From positions 1 through 61,793 of the forward strand of contig JAKIVF010000003.1 of the NCBI GenBank assembly GCA_021647145.1: a stretch of 61,793 nucleotides of DNA, read 5' to 3'. Below, one piece after another: positions 9,216 through 17,430 of the stretch. The DNA is from Methylococcaceae bacterium (GTDB lineage Bacteria > Pseudomonadota > Gammaproteobacteria > Methylococcales > Methylomonadaceae). The position numbers and the translations under genes are program-made. The notes below the pieces were generated by a model. The model made no database searches, was not told the origin of the DNA, and saw only the letters and a program-made list of their open reading frames with translations. Each line of letters opens with the position of its first letter. Position 1 is the stretch's first letter.

Positions 9216-9812
9216 TTATTCAGTCGCAACTAAACCTTTTAAATTAGAAAAATAGGCAGAAATATCTCTGATATCGTCTTCAGATAAGTCTTCCACCATA
9301 GATTTCATTAATGGGTTTTTACGCTTTTCAGACTGATAATCTTGCATCGCTTTTTCGAGATAATTAGCATGTTGACCGGCTAACCGTGGATTGCTTGAAC
9401 TTGTATCGTCATTATGGCAAGACAAGCACGTTTCTGCTAATTTTTTACCTCTAGTTATATCTCCATGGTTTGATTTAGTTTCTTTAGATCCACCCGTGGC
9501 TTCTGCTAAAAAAGCCGCAATATCCTCCATTTTTTGTTCCGAAAGATCAAAGCTGTTAGCCATCATTGTACGGTGAGAACGCTTAGATTCTTTATACGCT
9601 TTTAGTGCAGAAACTGTATATGCTGCGACTTGCCCCCCTATTTTTGGTACATAATAAGTTGGATAAACATTACTATAGCTTGGTGCACTATGGCAGCCTC
9701 GACAAGTTTCAAATGCATCCTTTCCTGCTTGAATATCAGCTGCTTGTGAAAATGTTTGAAAACTTAATAATGCTATAAGAGCAAAAACCAATGTCATCGC
9801 TTTTTTATTCAT
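9216..9812 (-). CDS. Dihaem cytochrome c4-type protein
   Basis: A 198-residue periplasmic cytochrome with a signal peptide (about 1-24, ending SQA). It has two class I c-type haem sites, CRGCH (about residue 37) and CLSCH (about residue 133), each followed by a distal methionine region (MMANSFDLSEQ and MKSMVEDLSEDD). The duplicated domain layout and length match cytochrome c4, an electron shuttle to terminal oxidases. The N-terminal domain carries a tyrosine-rich insert (YSNVYPTYYVPKIGGQ) common in c4/c554 relatives. The small lipoprotein gene follows. Confidence 0.87.
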   Translation of the reverse strand: MNKKAMTLVFALIALLSFQTFSQAADIQAGKDAFETCRGCHSAPSYSNVYPTYYVPKIGGQVAAYTVSALKAYKESKRSHRTMMANSFDLSEQKMEDIAAFLAEATGGSKETKSNHGDITRGKKLAETCLSCHNDDTSSSNPRLAGQHANYLEKAMQDYQSEKRKNPLMKSMVEDLSEDDIRDISAYFSNLKGLVATE

Positions 9813-10083
9813 AATAAAACATTCCTGTCTGTCTATTTAAGTTATTTTTAAATGCGAATTTATATCTTGCAAAACTAATTCTTTATTTTAACGGAAGCGT
9901 AGATATTATAATTCATGGCCATTTAACCCATTCATTCTACTAAAATCACATAATTAATAATAGTTTAATTCACAATTTATTGTAAATTAACTAATTAACC
10001 CATAAACCTTTAAGTCCCTCTTTATTTGTCTATAATTTATATTCAGACTTAATGAATAGAAAGGTGCAAACAGCTTAAAATTG

Positions 10084-11124
10084 ATGAAGAATAATCAACG
10101 TAATTTTTACCGAACTTTACAAGTTCAGCCAGATGCACCGCTAGATACAATAAAAAATAATTATCGTACCCTTTTACATAAGCTACGCTTACACCCAGAC
10201 CTAGGAGGAACAAATGAGACTGCAAGTTTTATCAATCTTGCTTATGCAACGTTAAAAAATCCAACTAAACGTGCTAAATATGATCGAAAACTGTTAAATC
10301 AATACAAGATTGAGGTACTTTCTAAAGGTCATCTTTCACAGCCCAAAGTTACTCAAAAACAGCCTTTCAATATGCCTCAATTAAAAGGCGGGAACCAAAG
10401 AAATTATTACCGTTTACTGCATGTTCAACCCGATGCACCCGCTGCTATTATTTATTCAAGCTATCACATGTTGTTAAAAAAAAATAATGTTTCTGCTGAT
10501 TTGCTTGATGAAGCCTATTCTGTATTAAATAATGTTTCAAAACGTAAACAATATGATCGGCTACTTAAGCAAGGGAAACACATTAATCCTACTACGCTTA
10601 ATCCATCAGGCTTTAACAATGAAAACAAAGAAAGTAATAAAAAAAACTTTAAAGTTAAGATTAACTATACAAGAAAAAAGGCTTTAGGTTCTGCGTATTA
10701 TCAACCACTTATTACGCATTACTGCAATTTTTGTAAAACCCCACAAAGTTTTAGTGCAATTGAATATGTTGATGGACTTTGTATAGAGTGTTTTAGTCCT
10801 CTCTATTCACCCAAAAATAATATCTCAAGGCCGAAGCGATATTTTTCACGAACTAAAATATCTTCTACCCTTATTTTTTACACCTGTTGGCCTGGTCATC
10901 AATCAGTCGCTAATTTAGCTGATCTTTCACCTTCTGGTCTGCGTTTAACTACAAAAAAGACCATGGACAAAGGACAAATAGTTAAAATAGATGCCGATCA
11001 ATTTCGCTCTATCGGCCAAGTAAAATATCAAAACTCTACAGGTTCACTTTATCTAGTGGGCATTGAATTTATTACCATTCAATTTAACACTCCATTAGGA
11101 GTATTTATTTCTGCGTCCGCTTGA
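10084..11124 (+). CDS. J-domain / degenerate J-domain / Cys-cluster / PilZ protein
   Basis: A protein of about 346 residues; the TTG at 10081 is an alternative start. Domain 1 (about 5-72) is a J-domain with an intact HPD motif (LHPDLGG) and the closing KRAKYDRKLL helix. Domain 2 (about 103-160) repeats the pattern (NYYRLLHVQPDAP...RKQYDRLLK) but the HPD is lost (NVSAD). A four-cysteine cluster follows (CNFC...CIEC, about 211-236), then a C-terminal PilZ-like domain (about 255-345) with DLSPSGLRL. J-domains recruit DnaK; PilZ domains often bind cyclic di-GMP. The N-terminal RxxxR part of the c-di-GMP site is not clearly seen. It is monocistronic. The combination is unusual and the function unknown. 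Confidence 0.75.
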   Translation: MKNNQRNFYRTLQVQPDAPLDTIKNNYRTLLHKLRLHPDLGGTNETASFINLAYATLKNPTKRAKYDRKLLNQYKIEVLSKGHLSQPKVTQKQPFNMPQLKGGNQRNYYRLLHVQPDAPAAIIYSSYHMLLKKNNVSADLLDEAYSVLNNVSKRKQYDRLLKQGKHINPTTLNPSGFNNENKESNKKNFKVKINYTRKKALGSAYYQPLITHYCNFCKTPQSFSAIEYVDGLCIECFSPLYSPKNNISRPKRYFSRTKISSTLIFYTCWPGHQSVANLADLSPSGLRLTTKKTMDKGQIVKIDADQFRSIGQVKYQNSTGSLYLVGIEFITIQFNTPLGVFISASA

Positions 11125-11262
11125 TCATCATAACAACAACTACTTACAGCAATAATATTTATTCTAATTCAATACTATTTAGAGTCACTTAAATAATCAC
11201 TAGGAAAATATTTAACTATTTGATTCTGATTGTTTTACGGAGTAAACGCCTCAGCCCCTATA

Positions 11263-11291
11263 TAGACAGGAATTATAATATCTATTATAAT
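11263..11291 (+). promoter_or_regulatory. Sigma70-type promoter for the DUF481 gene
   Basis: TAGACA (11263-11268), a 17-bp spacer and TATAAT (11286-11291). The predicted transcription start near 11298 is downstream of the ATG at 11294 and upstream of the ATG at 11324, which supports the latter as the true start. Confidence 0.65.
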
Positions 11292-11323
11292 CAATGTGTT
11301 TTAAAACTATTCTAAGGATTAAC

Positions 11324-12457
11324 ATGAGTATTCTACGAAATATAGCTGGAGTTGCAGGGCTTATTTTCAGCTTAACGGCTCAAGCAGATATTATCTATTT
11401 AAACAACGGTGATAAAATTTCTGGAACTATCACTAAAATGGAACCTAACGCGGTATCAATAGATATTGATTATGCTGAAGAGGTAATTGTAATTGATTGG
11501 AAAGATATCTCTACCTTGGAGACAGAAGGTGAAGTGACTATCCTGAAGTCTGACAGCACTCGAGCTAAAGGTAGAATTGAGAGTGCTAGAAATGGAGATA
11601 TAACATTAGGTGGTCCAACTGGATCAACCTTAAGACTTGATGATATTACTAACATAAACCCTGTACCTGAAGGTACCTATGTTGGCGAAGGCATATTTGA
11701 TCTTGGTGGTTTTCTATCAACGGGCAACACTGAAAAAGGATCTCTCCATGCCGCTACCGAATATATTTATAGAAATGAAGTTAACCGTTTTACATTGGGT
11801 GGAACTTATGATCTAGCCCATGATTCAGGAAAAGAAAGTGCAAATAATTTTCGTATTTTTGGTCAATTTGATCGCTTTCTTGATGCTAACTGGTATGTTT
11901 ATGCTAATGTCGATTTCACCAAAGATAGATTTCAAGATCTAGATTATCGAATTACTGGTGGTGCTGGTTTAGGTTATCAAATTTGGGATGATAGTGAAAA
12001 ATTCTTATCACTTGAAGCTGGCCCTGGTTATACTTATGAAGTTTATACGAGTGAACAAAAATTTAACAGACTTGATGATAATACCATTACATACGCTGAT
12101 GGCCTTTTGGAAGGACGAGCAATAGATATTCTAGGTAGCGGTGCTCATCAAACCAGTGCTGATACATATTCGCGTGACTTAGAAGATAAAAGAAACTATG
12201 TAAATGCTCGTTGGGCAATGGATTTCCATCATTGGTTTCTTGATGAAAGCTTACAATTCTTTCATAACCATGAAGGTATTATTTCATTGGAACAAGCTTC
12301 TGATTTACTTATCAGAACACATACGGGTGTTAGAGTTCCTGTGTTTAAGGGTTTTGATGTTTTAGCTCAGTTTGATTATGACTGGAAAAATATTCCTGCG
12401 ACAGGAAAAGAAAGAGAAGATTTTCGATATATTCTAGGTATTGGATATGCTTGGTAA
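11324..12457 (+). CDS. DUF481 outer-membrane protein (YdiY-like)
   Basis: A protein of about 377 residues. The start at 11324 is chosen because AAGGA lies seven bases upstream, the promoter lies just before it, and a clean signal peptide follows (MSILRNIAGVAGLIFSLTAQA). The N-terminal part (about 22-115) has repeated beta units, DIIYLNNGDKISGTI and later STLRLDDITNINP. The remaining about 250 residues form a DUF481 beta-barrel (FDLGGFLSTGNTEKGSL at its beginning, terminal YAW). DUF481 proteins are outer-membrane barrels, often salt- or acid-induced, of unknown role. A bidirectional terminator follows. Confidence 0.85.
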   Translation: MSILRNIAGVAGLIFSLTAQADIIYLNNGDKISGTITKMEPNAVSIDIDYAEEVIVIDWKDISTLETEGEVTILKSDSTRAKGRIESARNGDITLGGPTGSTLRLDDITNINPVPEGTYVGEGIFDLGGFLSTGNTEKGSLHAATEYIYRNEVNRFTLGGTYDLAHDSGKESANNFRIFGQFDRFLDANWYVYANVDFTKDRFQDLDYRITGGAGLGYQIWDDSEKFLSLEAGPGYTYEVYTSEQKFNRLDDNTITYADGLLEGRAIDILGSGAHQTSADTYSRDLEDKRNYVNARWAMDFHHWFLDESLQFFHNHEGIISLEQASDLLIRTHTGVRVPVFKGFDVLAQFDYDWKNIPATGKEREDFRYILGIGYAW

Positions 12458-12482
12458 ATTTCTCTAATTATAGAATAATTTA

Positions 12483-12508
12483 AAAGCCTCCAATTGGAGG
12501 CTTTTTTT
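12483..12508. terminator. Bidirectional rho-independent terminator
   Basis: A perfect 9-bp stem (AAAGCCTCC / GGAGGCTTT) with an AATT loop is followed by a T-run on the plus strand and a TTTTAAATT stretch on the minus strand. It lies between the convergent DUF481 gene and the cobalamin operon and can end both. Confidence 0.88.
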
Positions 12509-13808
12509 ATGCAGAAAGAAATAATTTGGCAGTTAGCGGAAGGTTAGAAGGAAAATACAAATGCAAATACGATGCAGTCACACTCTTTAACCGATAAACA
12601 GCTTCTCCAACCCTGCCATCAGCATAATTAGCTTGGGATATTATAGGCATAGAGTTTTCTAAACTAGAATAATGAAAGGTATGCCCCCGTATTTCTTGCT
12701 GTTCAATCAATACTTGTTGTGATCCTATCGCTGTTAGTTTGGTTTTCATCGTCACTATGCCGGGCATTATGTTCAACATTTTATGTTGCTCACCAGCACA
12801 ATCAACTAATGCTTCGGATAAAAAAAGCATCCCTCCACATTCGGCCAAAATAGGTTTTGATTTTTCCGCATGGTCTACTATGTCTTTTTTAAGTGTTAAA
12901 TTTTTAGCTAGCTGTTTGGCATAAAGTTCTGGATACCCACCCGGTAGATAAATTGCATCTGCTTCTGGTAAATATTTATCTTCCAACGGAGAAAAGAAGA
13001 CTAAATTAGCCCCCAAAGTACGAAGACAATTCAAATTCTGTCCATATAAAAAACAAAATGCACGATCCCGAGCTACAGCAATGGTTGTATTGTGTAACAA
13101 AGCAACAGGAGTCTGTGACTTACCCTTTGAAATGCAAAACTTTACTGGTTCAGGTAATTTTGCCAGCCAAGTATTCGAGAGTCCATCTGCTAATAGATCT
13201 AATTGCTGATCAATGTCTGAAATTTCTTCAGCCAACTGGAGGCCTAAATGCCGGCTGGGTAAACTTACATCAGCATTTCGCTTCAATATCGCCAACGCAC
13301 TATTTCCCTGAATGTTCATCTTTAACAACTCGGCATGACGAGGCGAGGCCACTCGGTTTGCCACTGAGCCAAGGACGTTTAATGAAGGTCTAAATGTGGA
13401 CAGCCCATGAAGAATAGCAGCAAAGGTTTGAGCCATTGCGGACGCATCAATCACTGGAACAATGGGCAAACCAAATAGTTCAGCTAAATCAGCACTGCTC
13501 GGCTCACCATCAAATAACCCCATCACGCCTTCAACCAAAATCAGATCTGATTGACTGGCTGCCTCGTATAATAACTGCTGGCAATGTTCTCTGCCCATAA
13601 TCCAGCTATCTAAATTATAAACCGCTTGTCCAGACGCTTTAGCTAAAATTGTGGGGTCGATAAAATCTGGCCCCGTTTTAAAACAGCGAACCTTTAACCC
13701 TTGACGGCTGTATAAACGAGCTATTCCAGCAGTAACCGAAGTTTTTCCATGACCTGAAGCCGGTGCTGTAATAAGTAATGCAGGGCAAAATACATTTTTA
13801 CTCTTCAA
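12507..13808 (-). CDS. cbiA: Cobyrinate a,c-diamide synthase
   Basis: A 433-residue protein that amidates the a and c side chains of (cobalt-)cobyrinate using glutamine and ATP. The N-terminal P-loop (ITAPASGHGKTSVTAG) begins the MinD-like ATPase domain. The C-terminal class I glutamine amidotransferase contains the nucleophile region LAECGGMLFLSE and a late histidine (IRGHTFHYS). The start is TTG, overlapping the upstream ferredoxin gene by 11 bp; GGGG lies about eight bases upstream of it. It is the last gene of the cobalamin operon in the window. Confidence 0.92.
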   Translation of the reverse strand: MKSKNVFCPALLITAPASGHGKTSVTAGIARLYSRQGLKVRCFKTGPDFIDPTILAKASGQAVYNLDSWIMGREHCQQLLYEAASQSDLILVEGVMGLFDGEPSSADLAELFGLPIVPVIDASAMAQTFAAILHGLSTFRPSLNVLGSVANRVASPRHAELLKMNIQGNSALAILKRNADVSLPSRHLGLQLAEEISDIDQQLDLLADGLSNTWLAKLPEPVKFCISKGKSQTPVALLHNTTIAVARDRAFCFLYGQNLNCLRTLGANLVFFSPLEDKYLPEADAIYLPGGYPELYAKQLAKNLTLKKDIVDHAEKSKPILAECGGMLFLSEALVDCAGEQHKMLNIMPGIVTMKTKLTAIGSQQVLIEQQEIRGHTFHYSSLENSMPIISQANYADGRVGEAVYRLKSVTASYLHLYFPSNLPLTAKLFLSA

Positions 13809-14151
13809 CGCAATTTGGCCCCTGATGAAAGACTAGATCTTCAACTGGTTCGCCTTCTAATAAGTGTTGTTGGATGATACGATCCAGGTTTTCTTCCGTT
13901 ACATTGTAATACCAGATACCGTCAGGCTGTACACATAAAATAGGGCCTGATTTACAAGTAGCAAAGCAACTGGTTCGGGTGCGTTTTACCCGTAAATCAC
14001 CCTTAGCCAGCCCGACTTCTTTAAACTTTTCCCCTAAGCTTTCAAACAAAGCTTCCGATTCACCGTCTTCAGTACACCTTGGCCCAGTGCAAACTAATAA
14101 ATGGCGTTTATACGCGCCAATTTTTGGTTTCTCTATAGTCATATCATTCAT
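13798..14151 (-). CDS. Thioredoxin-like [2Fe-2S] ferredoxin of the cobalamin operon
   Basis: A 117-residue protein. The thioredoxin-like [2Fe-2S] pattern is visible: HLLVCTGPRC near residue 19, then TSCFATCKSGP near residue 60, giving the four cysteines. Similar ferredoxins occur in anaerobic-type cobalamin operons (for example the CbiW-type proteins), where an electron donor is needed for ring contraction or reduction steps. It lies between cbiH (25-bp gap) and cbiA (11-bp overlap). It could serve the CbiH reaction or substitute for a missing redox partner; that is inference. Confidence 0.8.
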   Translation of the reverse strand: MNDMTIEKPKIGAYKRHLLVCTGPRCTEDGESEALFESLGEKFKEVGLAKGDLRVKRTRTSCFATCKSGPILCVQPDGIWYYNVTEENLDRIIQQHLLEGEPVEDLVFHQGPNCVEE

Positions 14152-14176
14152 TCGTTATTTTCTCTTCCCATTCAGT

Positions 14177-15511
14177 TTATATATTATCAATTTTTCGGTA
14201 TTGTTTAGAATCCTTATAAAATTGATTAAGTTTAGCTTCTTCATAATCACCTTCCGATTTAACTAAGAGTAATGAAAATAAAAGCTCTCCATTAGCATTA
14301 GTAAAATAAACCCCTTGCTGTTTTTCGCCATAGCTATAAAACCAGGCATTAGCAATATTTTGTTTATTAATATGTAGATGAAAATGGTCGTTGGTTATAT
14401 TTAGCCAATCACCTTTAGAGCTAAAACTGGTGGTATCAAGCAATAATTCAGCAATTGTCCCTTCATTGCGGATCACAGCGCGTAATTTCCCCCAACCAGA
14501 GGAAGCTGTTAACACAGCATCTATTTGTCCCGGTTCTATCTGCCAGGCCTGTTTTTCAGCAGCCTCACTTGTTTGTTCAGTTGCAATTGCCTTTAATATC
14601 TCACTTATCGGTGCATCAAAATAAAGAGCAACTTTATGTAAATTAAGTGCTGGGTTAGCTTGTAGATAATTTAGAACACAAGCATGCCAACTGATTAGAC
14701 CCATGGTTAAAGATCTACCTGCTTCTTCACCTTCTTTGGCTTCTCCGGTTAAATCGGCATATTTATTGGCATATCCTCGCGGGGTAATCATTAGCCCTTG
14801 TTTTATAAATGTACTACTATTACCAATTAAAACAGTACATAACATACCTATTTCACAATCTGCCATTTCTGCCAGCGTGGTCATTTGAATAGCTTGACGG
14901 CGGCGATAGCCCGATTTAACAATAGCAACGGGAGTTTCAGGCTTTCGTCGTAAAAGTAAAATCCGTTGTGCTTCTACAATTTGCTGAGTTCGCCGACCAC
15001 TTTTTGGATTATATAACGCAACTACAAAATCACCTTTTCCAGCAGCTTCTAGTCGACGAGCAATAGTAGGCCAAGGTGTTAATAAATCGGATAAAGAAAT
15101 AGAACAAAAATCGTGTGTTAATGGCGCACCAACCAATGCAGCGCAAGCGTTTAATGCAGTCGCGCCAGGTATAACTTCAACTTCAATACCTTGGTCAGGT
15201 GTCCAGCCTGCTTGTAATAAGACTTCAAATGTTGGTCCTGCCATTCCATACACACCAATATCACCTGATGAAATCAGAGCAACAATTTTACCTTTCTGGG
15301 CATGTTCATAAGCTTCGATACAACGGTCAATTTCCTCAGTCATCCCTTTACGGACAACTTCTTTGCCGTCTAATAATTCTTTCACTAATTTAATATAAGT
15401 GGAATAACCAATAACAACATCAGCTTCTTCTATCGCAGCACGAGCGCGATAGGTCATGTGTTCAACTGCGCCTGGGCCAAAACCGACCAATAAAATTTTA
15501 CCTTGTTTCAT
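14177..15511 (-). CDS. cbiH: CbiH (cobalt-factor III C17-methyltransferase) with C-terminal HutX/ChuX-like domain
   Basis: A 444-residue protein. Residues about 1-245 are a tetrapyrrole methylase: KILLVGFGPGAVEHMTYRA, ISSGDIGVYGMAGP and VVALYNPKSGRR are the CbiH/CobJ signatures for the C17 methylation and ring contraction step. Family members are usually about 240 residues. The extra about 190 residues resemble a haem-utilisation HutX/ChuX/HemS domain (GDWLNITNDHFHLHI, then NIANAWFYSYG and NANGELLFSLLL). The C-terminal assignment is from remembered patterns and less sure. It overlaps the CobE gene by 14 bp. The extension may be an ancillary redox or tetrapyrrole-binding module. Confidence 0.85.
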   Translation of the reverse strand: MKQGKILLVGFGPGAVEHMTYRARAAIEEADVVIGYSTYIKLVKELLDGKEVVRKGMTEEIDRCIEAYEHAQKGKIVALISSGDIGVYGMAGPTFEVLLQAGWTPDQGIEVEVIPGATALNACAALVGAPLTHDFCSISLSDLLTPWPTIARRLEAAGKGDFVVALYNPKSGRRTQQIVEAQRILLLRRKPETPVAIVKSGYRRRQAIQMTTLAEMADCEIGMLCTVLIGNSSTFIKQGLMITPRGYANKYADLTGEAKEGEEAGRSLTMGLISWHACVLNYLQANPALNLHKVALYFDAPISEILKAIATEQTSEAAEKQAWQIEPGQIDAVLTASSGWGKLRAVIRNEGTIAELLLDTTSFSSKGDWLNITNDHFHLHINKQNIANAWFYSYGEKQQGVYFTNANGELLFSLLLVKSEGDYEEAKLNQFYKDSKQYRKIDNI

Positions 15512-15908
15512 TTTTTTCTCTTAGGAGTGCTATAGATACCGTTGCGTTTTTACCATCTTCGCCCAGATATTTGTATTTTTCTAATAGTAAATCATCCATC
15601 GTTGTCTCCGCCGCTAATAAAGCAGCTGCTTCTGATACTGCGGGTGTGCCCATATATTTTAGAACTACTTCAGATGGATTCGGAACTGGAACTTTTGCTA
15701 GTTGCTCAGCATTAAAAAAAAGTATCGGCCATTTTTGTTTTTCAACTAATTGTAAAATCGCTTGTTCATCATTTTTTTTATCAATAGTTGCGACACCAGC
15801 CACATTTTTTTCTTTTAACTTTGTTGATAAAAGGGCTTGGTTGATTGCTGTTTCAAGCGTTTTAAATGATGTGTTTCTATCACAACCTAGTCCTAAAATT
15901 ACTTGCAT
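15498..15908 (-). CDS. cobE: CobE / CbiG C-terminal domain protein
   Basis: A 136-residue protein matching the C-terminal domain of CbiG, which exists alone as CobE in the aerobic pathway: LGLGCDRNTS at the start and the VPNPSEVVLKYMGTPAVSEAAAL block near residue 75. Its ATG overlaps the stop of the CbiG core gene as TAATG, so the two halves of CbiG are coupled. It acts in the C-ring opening and acetaldehyde extrusion step region of the pathway, presumably together with the upstream protein. Confidence 0.85.
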   Translation of the reverse strand: MQVILGLGCDRNTSFKTLETAINQALLSTKLKEKNVAGVATIDKKNDEQAILQLVEKQKWPILFFNAEQLAKVPVPNPSEVVLKYMGTPAVSEAAALLAAETTMDDLLLEKYKYLGEDGKNATVSIALLREKNETR

Positions 15909-16654
15909 TAAGTTTGTCCAGCTGGTGGGTGATAAACGACTAAGCGTTCTGTTAATTCAGCCCATTTTTCAGCAGGTATTTCCTGGTCTGTCACCCACAA
16001 GACAGCTTTAAATTGGGATAAATCGACATCTTCAAAATGATCAAATAAATGAATGTTTTTAGGCAATGGTGTAGGCCTAGCCCACCATTTTCGACTGCCA
16101 GATTCTTGTACAAAAGCAATCGGCTCTTCATTTACTACATGGGCAGAAACTCGAGTAATATTGATTTTTGGTGCTTCTACTTTCCAGCCTAAATCACGCC
16201 CTAAAATATCAACAGGAATCGTTTTACCCACATCTGATGCGGTGGTTACTACTGCAACCCCATGAGTTAAATTTGCCAACTTTTCTGCAAAAGCATTAGC
16301 TCCACCAACATGACCTGAGAGCACAGGAATAACAAATTGACCTGCATCATCAATCACAATAACGCCGGGATCTTCATCTTTAGATTTTAAATGAGGCGCA
16401 ATTAATCGTACCACTGCACCTAGGGAAATAAACATTACCACTTGGTCATAACGTTCAAAAAGCCCAGCAATATTCGCACTTAGTTTACCTGGTAATACAT
16501 CAAGCGTATTGTTGATAGAAGGAATTGTGTCTGCAAATTTTTCTGTTATCGCCAAGCTTGCTTCTGGTAATTCTTTTGCAACACTTAATGCTCTGGCTAC
16601 GCCATGTTTGGTAATTGCAACGAGTACGATACGGGGATCTTTAGAAATATTCAT
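15908..16654 (-). CDS. cbiG: CbiG N-terminal and central domains (cobalt-precorrin-5A hydrolase)
   Basis: About 248 residues. It removes the C2 unit from cobalt-precorrin-5A. LVAITKHGVARA starts the N-domain, and LSGHVGGANAFAEKLA and TTASDVGKTIPVDILG are strong CbiG signatures. The ATG at 16654 is preferred to the TTG at 16681 because it follows the upstream stop and gives a family-like N-terminus; neither has a strong ribosome-binding site. The domain normally at its C-terminus is encoded separately as CobE. Confidence 0.87.
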   Translation of the reverse strand: MNISKDPRIVLVAITKHGVARALSVAKELPEASLAITEKFADTIPSINNTLDVLPGKLSANIAGLFERYDQVVMFISLGAVVRLIAPHLKSKDEDPGVIVIDDAGQFVIPVLSGHVGGANAFAEKLANLTHGVAVVTTASDVGKTIPVDILGRDLGWKVEAPKINITRVSAHVVNEEPIAFVQESGSRKWWARPTPLPKNIHLFDHFEDVDLSQFKAVLWVTDQEIPAEKWAELTERLVVYHPPAGQT

Positions 16655-16659
16655 AAATT

Positions 16660-17430
16660 TTATTGAGTTTGTTGTCGACAACCGCGCATAATTTCACCAC
16701 GTTGACGCTGTGAGTTACGAACTAATAGTAATGAAAGGTAATTAACTTTAGTCCCTTTCAAACTAAGTATATCTTTAATGATACGTTCTTCAGGTGCACC
16801 TGCTTTTTCAATAAAAGCGGCATTGTCCAGCAAGCCACGATGCTGTAATAAATCAATGATGTCATCCAGCAAAGGTTTTACTTTTAGCAAAACCAACGTA
16901 TCAAAATCATTCAACAACCGTTCGATCATTTCTATTCCATAACCTGCCGGGATAATTGCAACTGTATCATCCGTGTCCGCCAAGGGTGTGGCTAACTCAG
17001 CCGCAGCAGCATTATAAGAAGGAACTCCAGGAATCGTTTTAATGGTTATATTTTTTTCTAACCCTAGTACTGCTCGTGCCAAGTGATTAAAAGTGGAATA
17101 GGTTGAAGCATCCCCCTCAACCAGAAAGATAACATTTTGCCCTGCTTTAAGTCTGACTAAAACTGTTTCTGCTGCACGCAGCCAGTAACCCGCTAAAATA
17201 GTTGCATCATGTGTCATAGGAAAAATCAGAGCAGTATGCTCATCAGGCAAACCAAGTCCGGCTCGTAACACAATATCCAAAGCATGACTTTTTGACCCTT
17301 TTCGACGTATCGGATAGGACCAATGGTTTTCGTTATTGTTGAGTAATTCCCATACATGTCGGGTAATTAAGCCAGGGTCTCCTGGTCCTAATGATGCTCC
17401 AATTAAATGTCCCGTTTTAATACTATTCAT
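16660..17430 (-). CDS. cbiL: Cobalt-factor II (precorrin-2) C20-methyltransferase
   Basis: About 256 residues from the ATG at 17430, eight bases before the upstream stop; an upstream in-frame start at 17460 would add ten residues unlike the family. It is a SAM-dependent tetrapyrrole methylase with GASLGPGDPGLIT at its N-terminus, the FLVEGDASTYSTFNHL motif and the TIPGVPSYNAAAAEL block that mark CbiL/CobI. It makes the C20 methylation. It sits between cobL and cbiG. Confidence 0.9.
   Translation of the reverse strand: MNSIKTGHLIGASLGPGDPGLITRHVWELLNNNENHWSYPIRRKGSKSHALDIVLRAGLGLPDEHTALIFPMTHDATILAGYWLRAAETVLVRLKAGQNVIFLVEGDASTYSTFNHLARAVLGLEKNITIKTIPGVPSYNAAAAELATPLADTDDTVAIIPAGYGIEMIERLLNDFDTLVLLKVKPLLDDIIDLLQHRGLLDNAAFIEKAGAPEERIIKDILSLKGTKVNYLSLLLVRNSQRQRGEIMRGCRQQTQ

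Noticed and set aside
12739..12924. Short plus-strand frames inside the cobalamin genes
   Set aside because: They are antisense to conserved coding sequence and show no domain.
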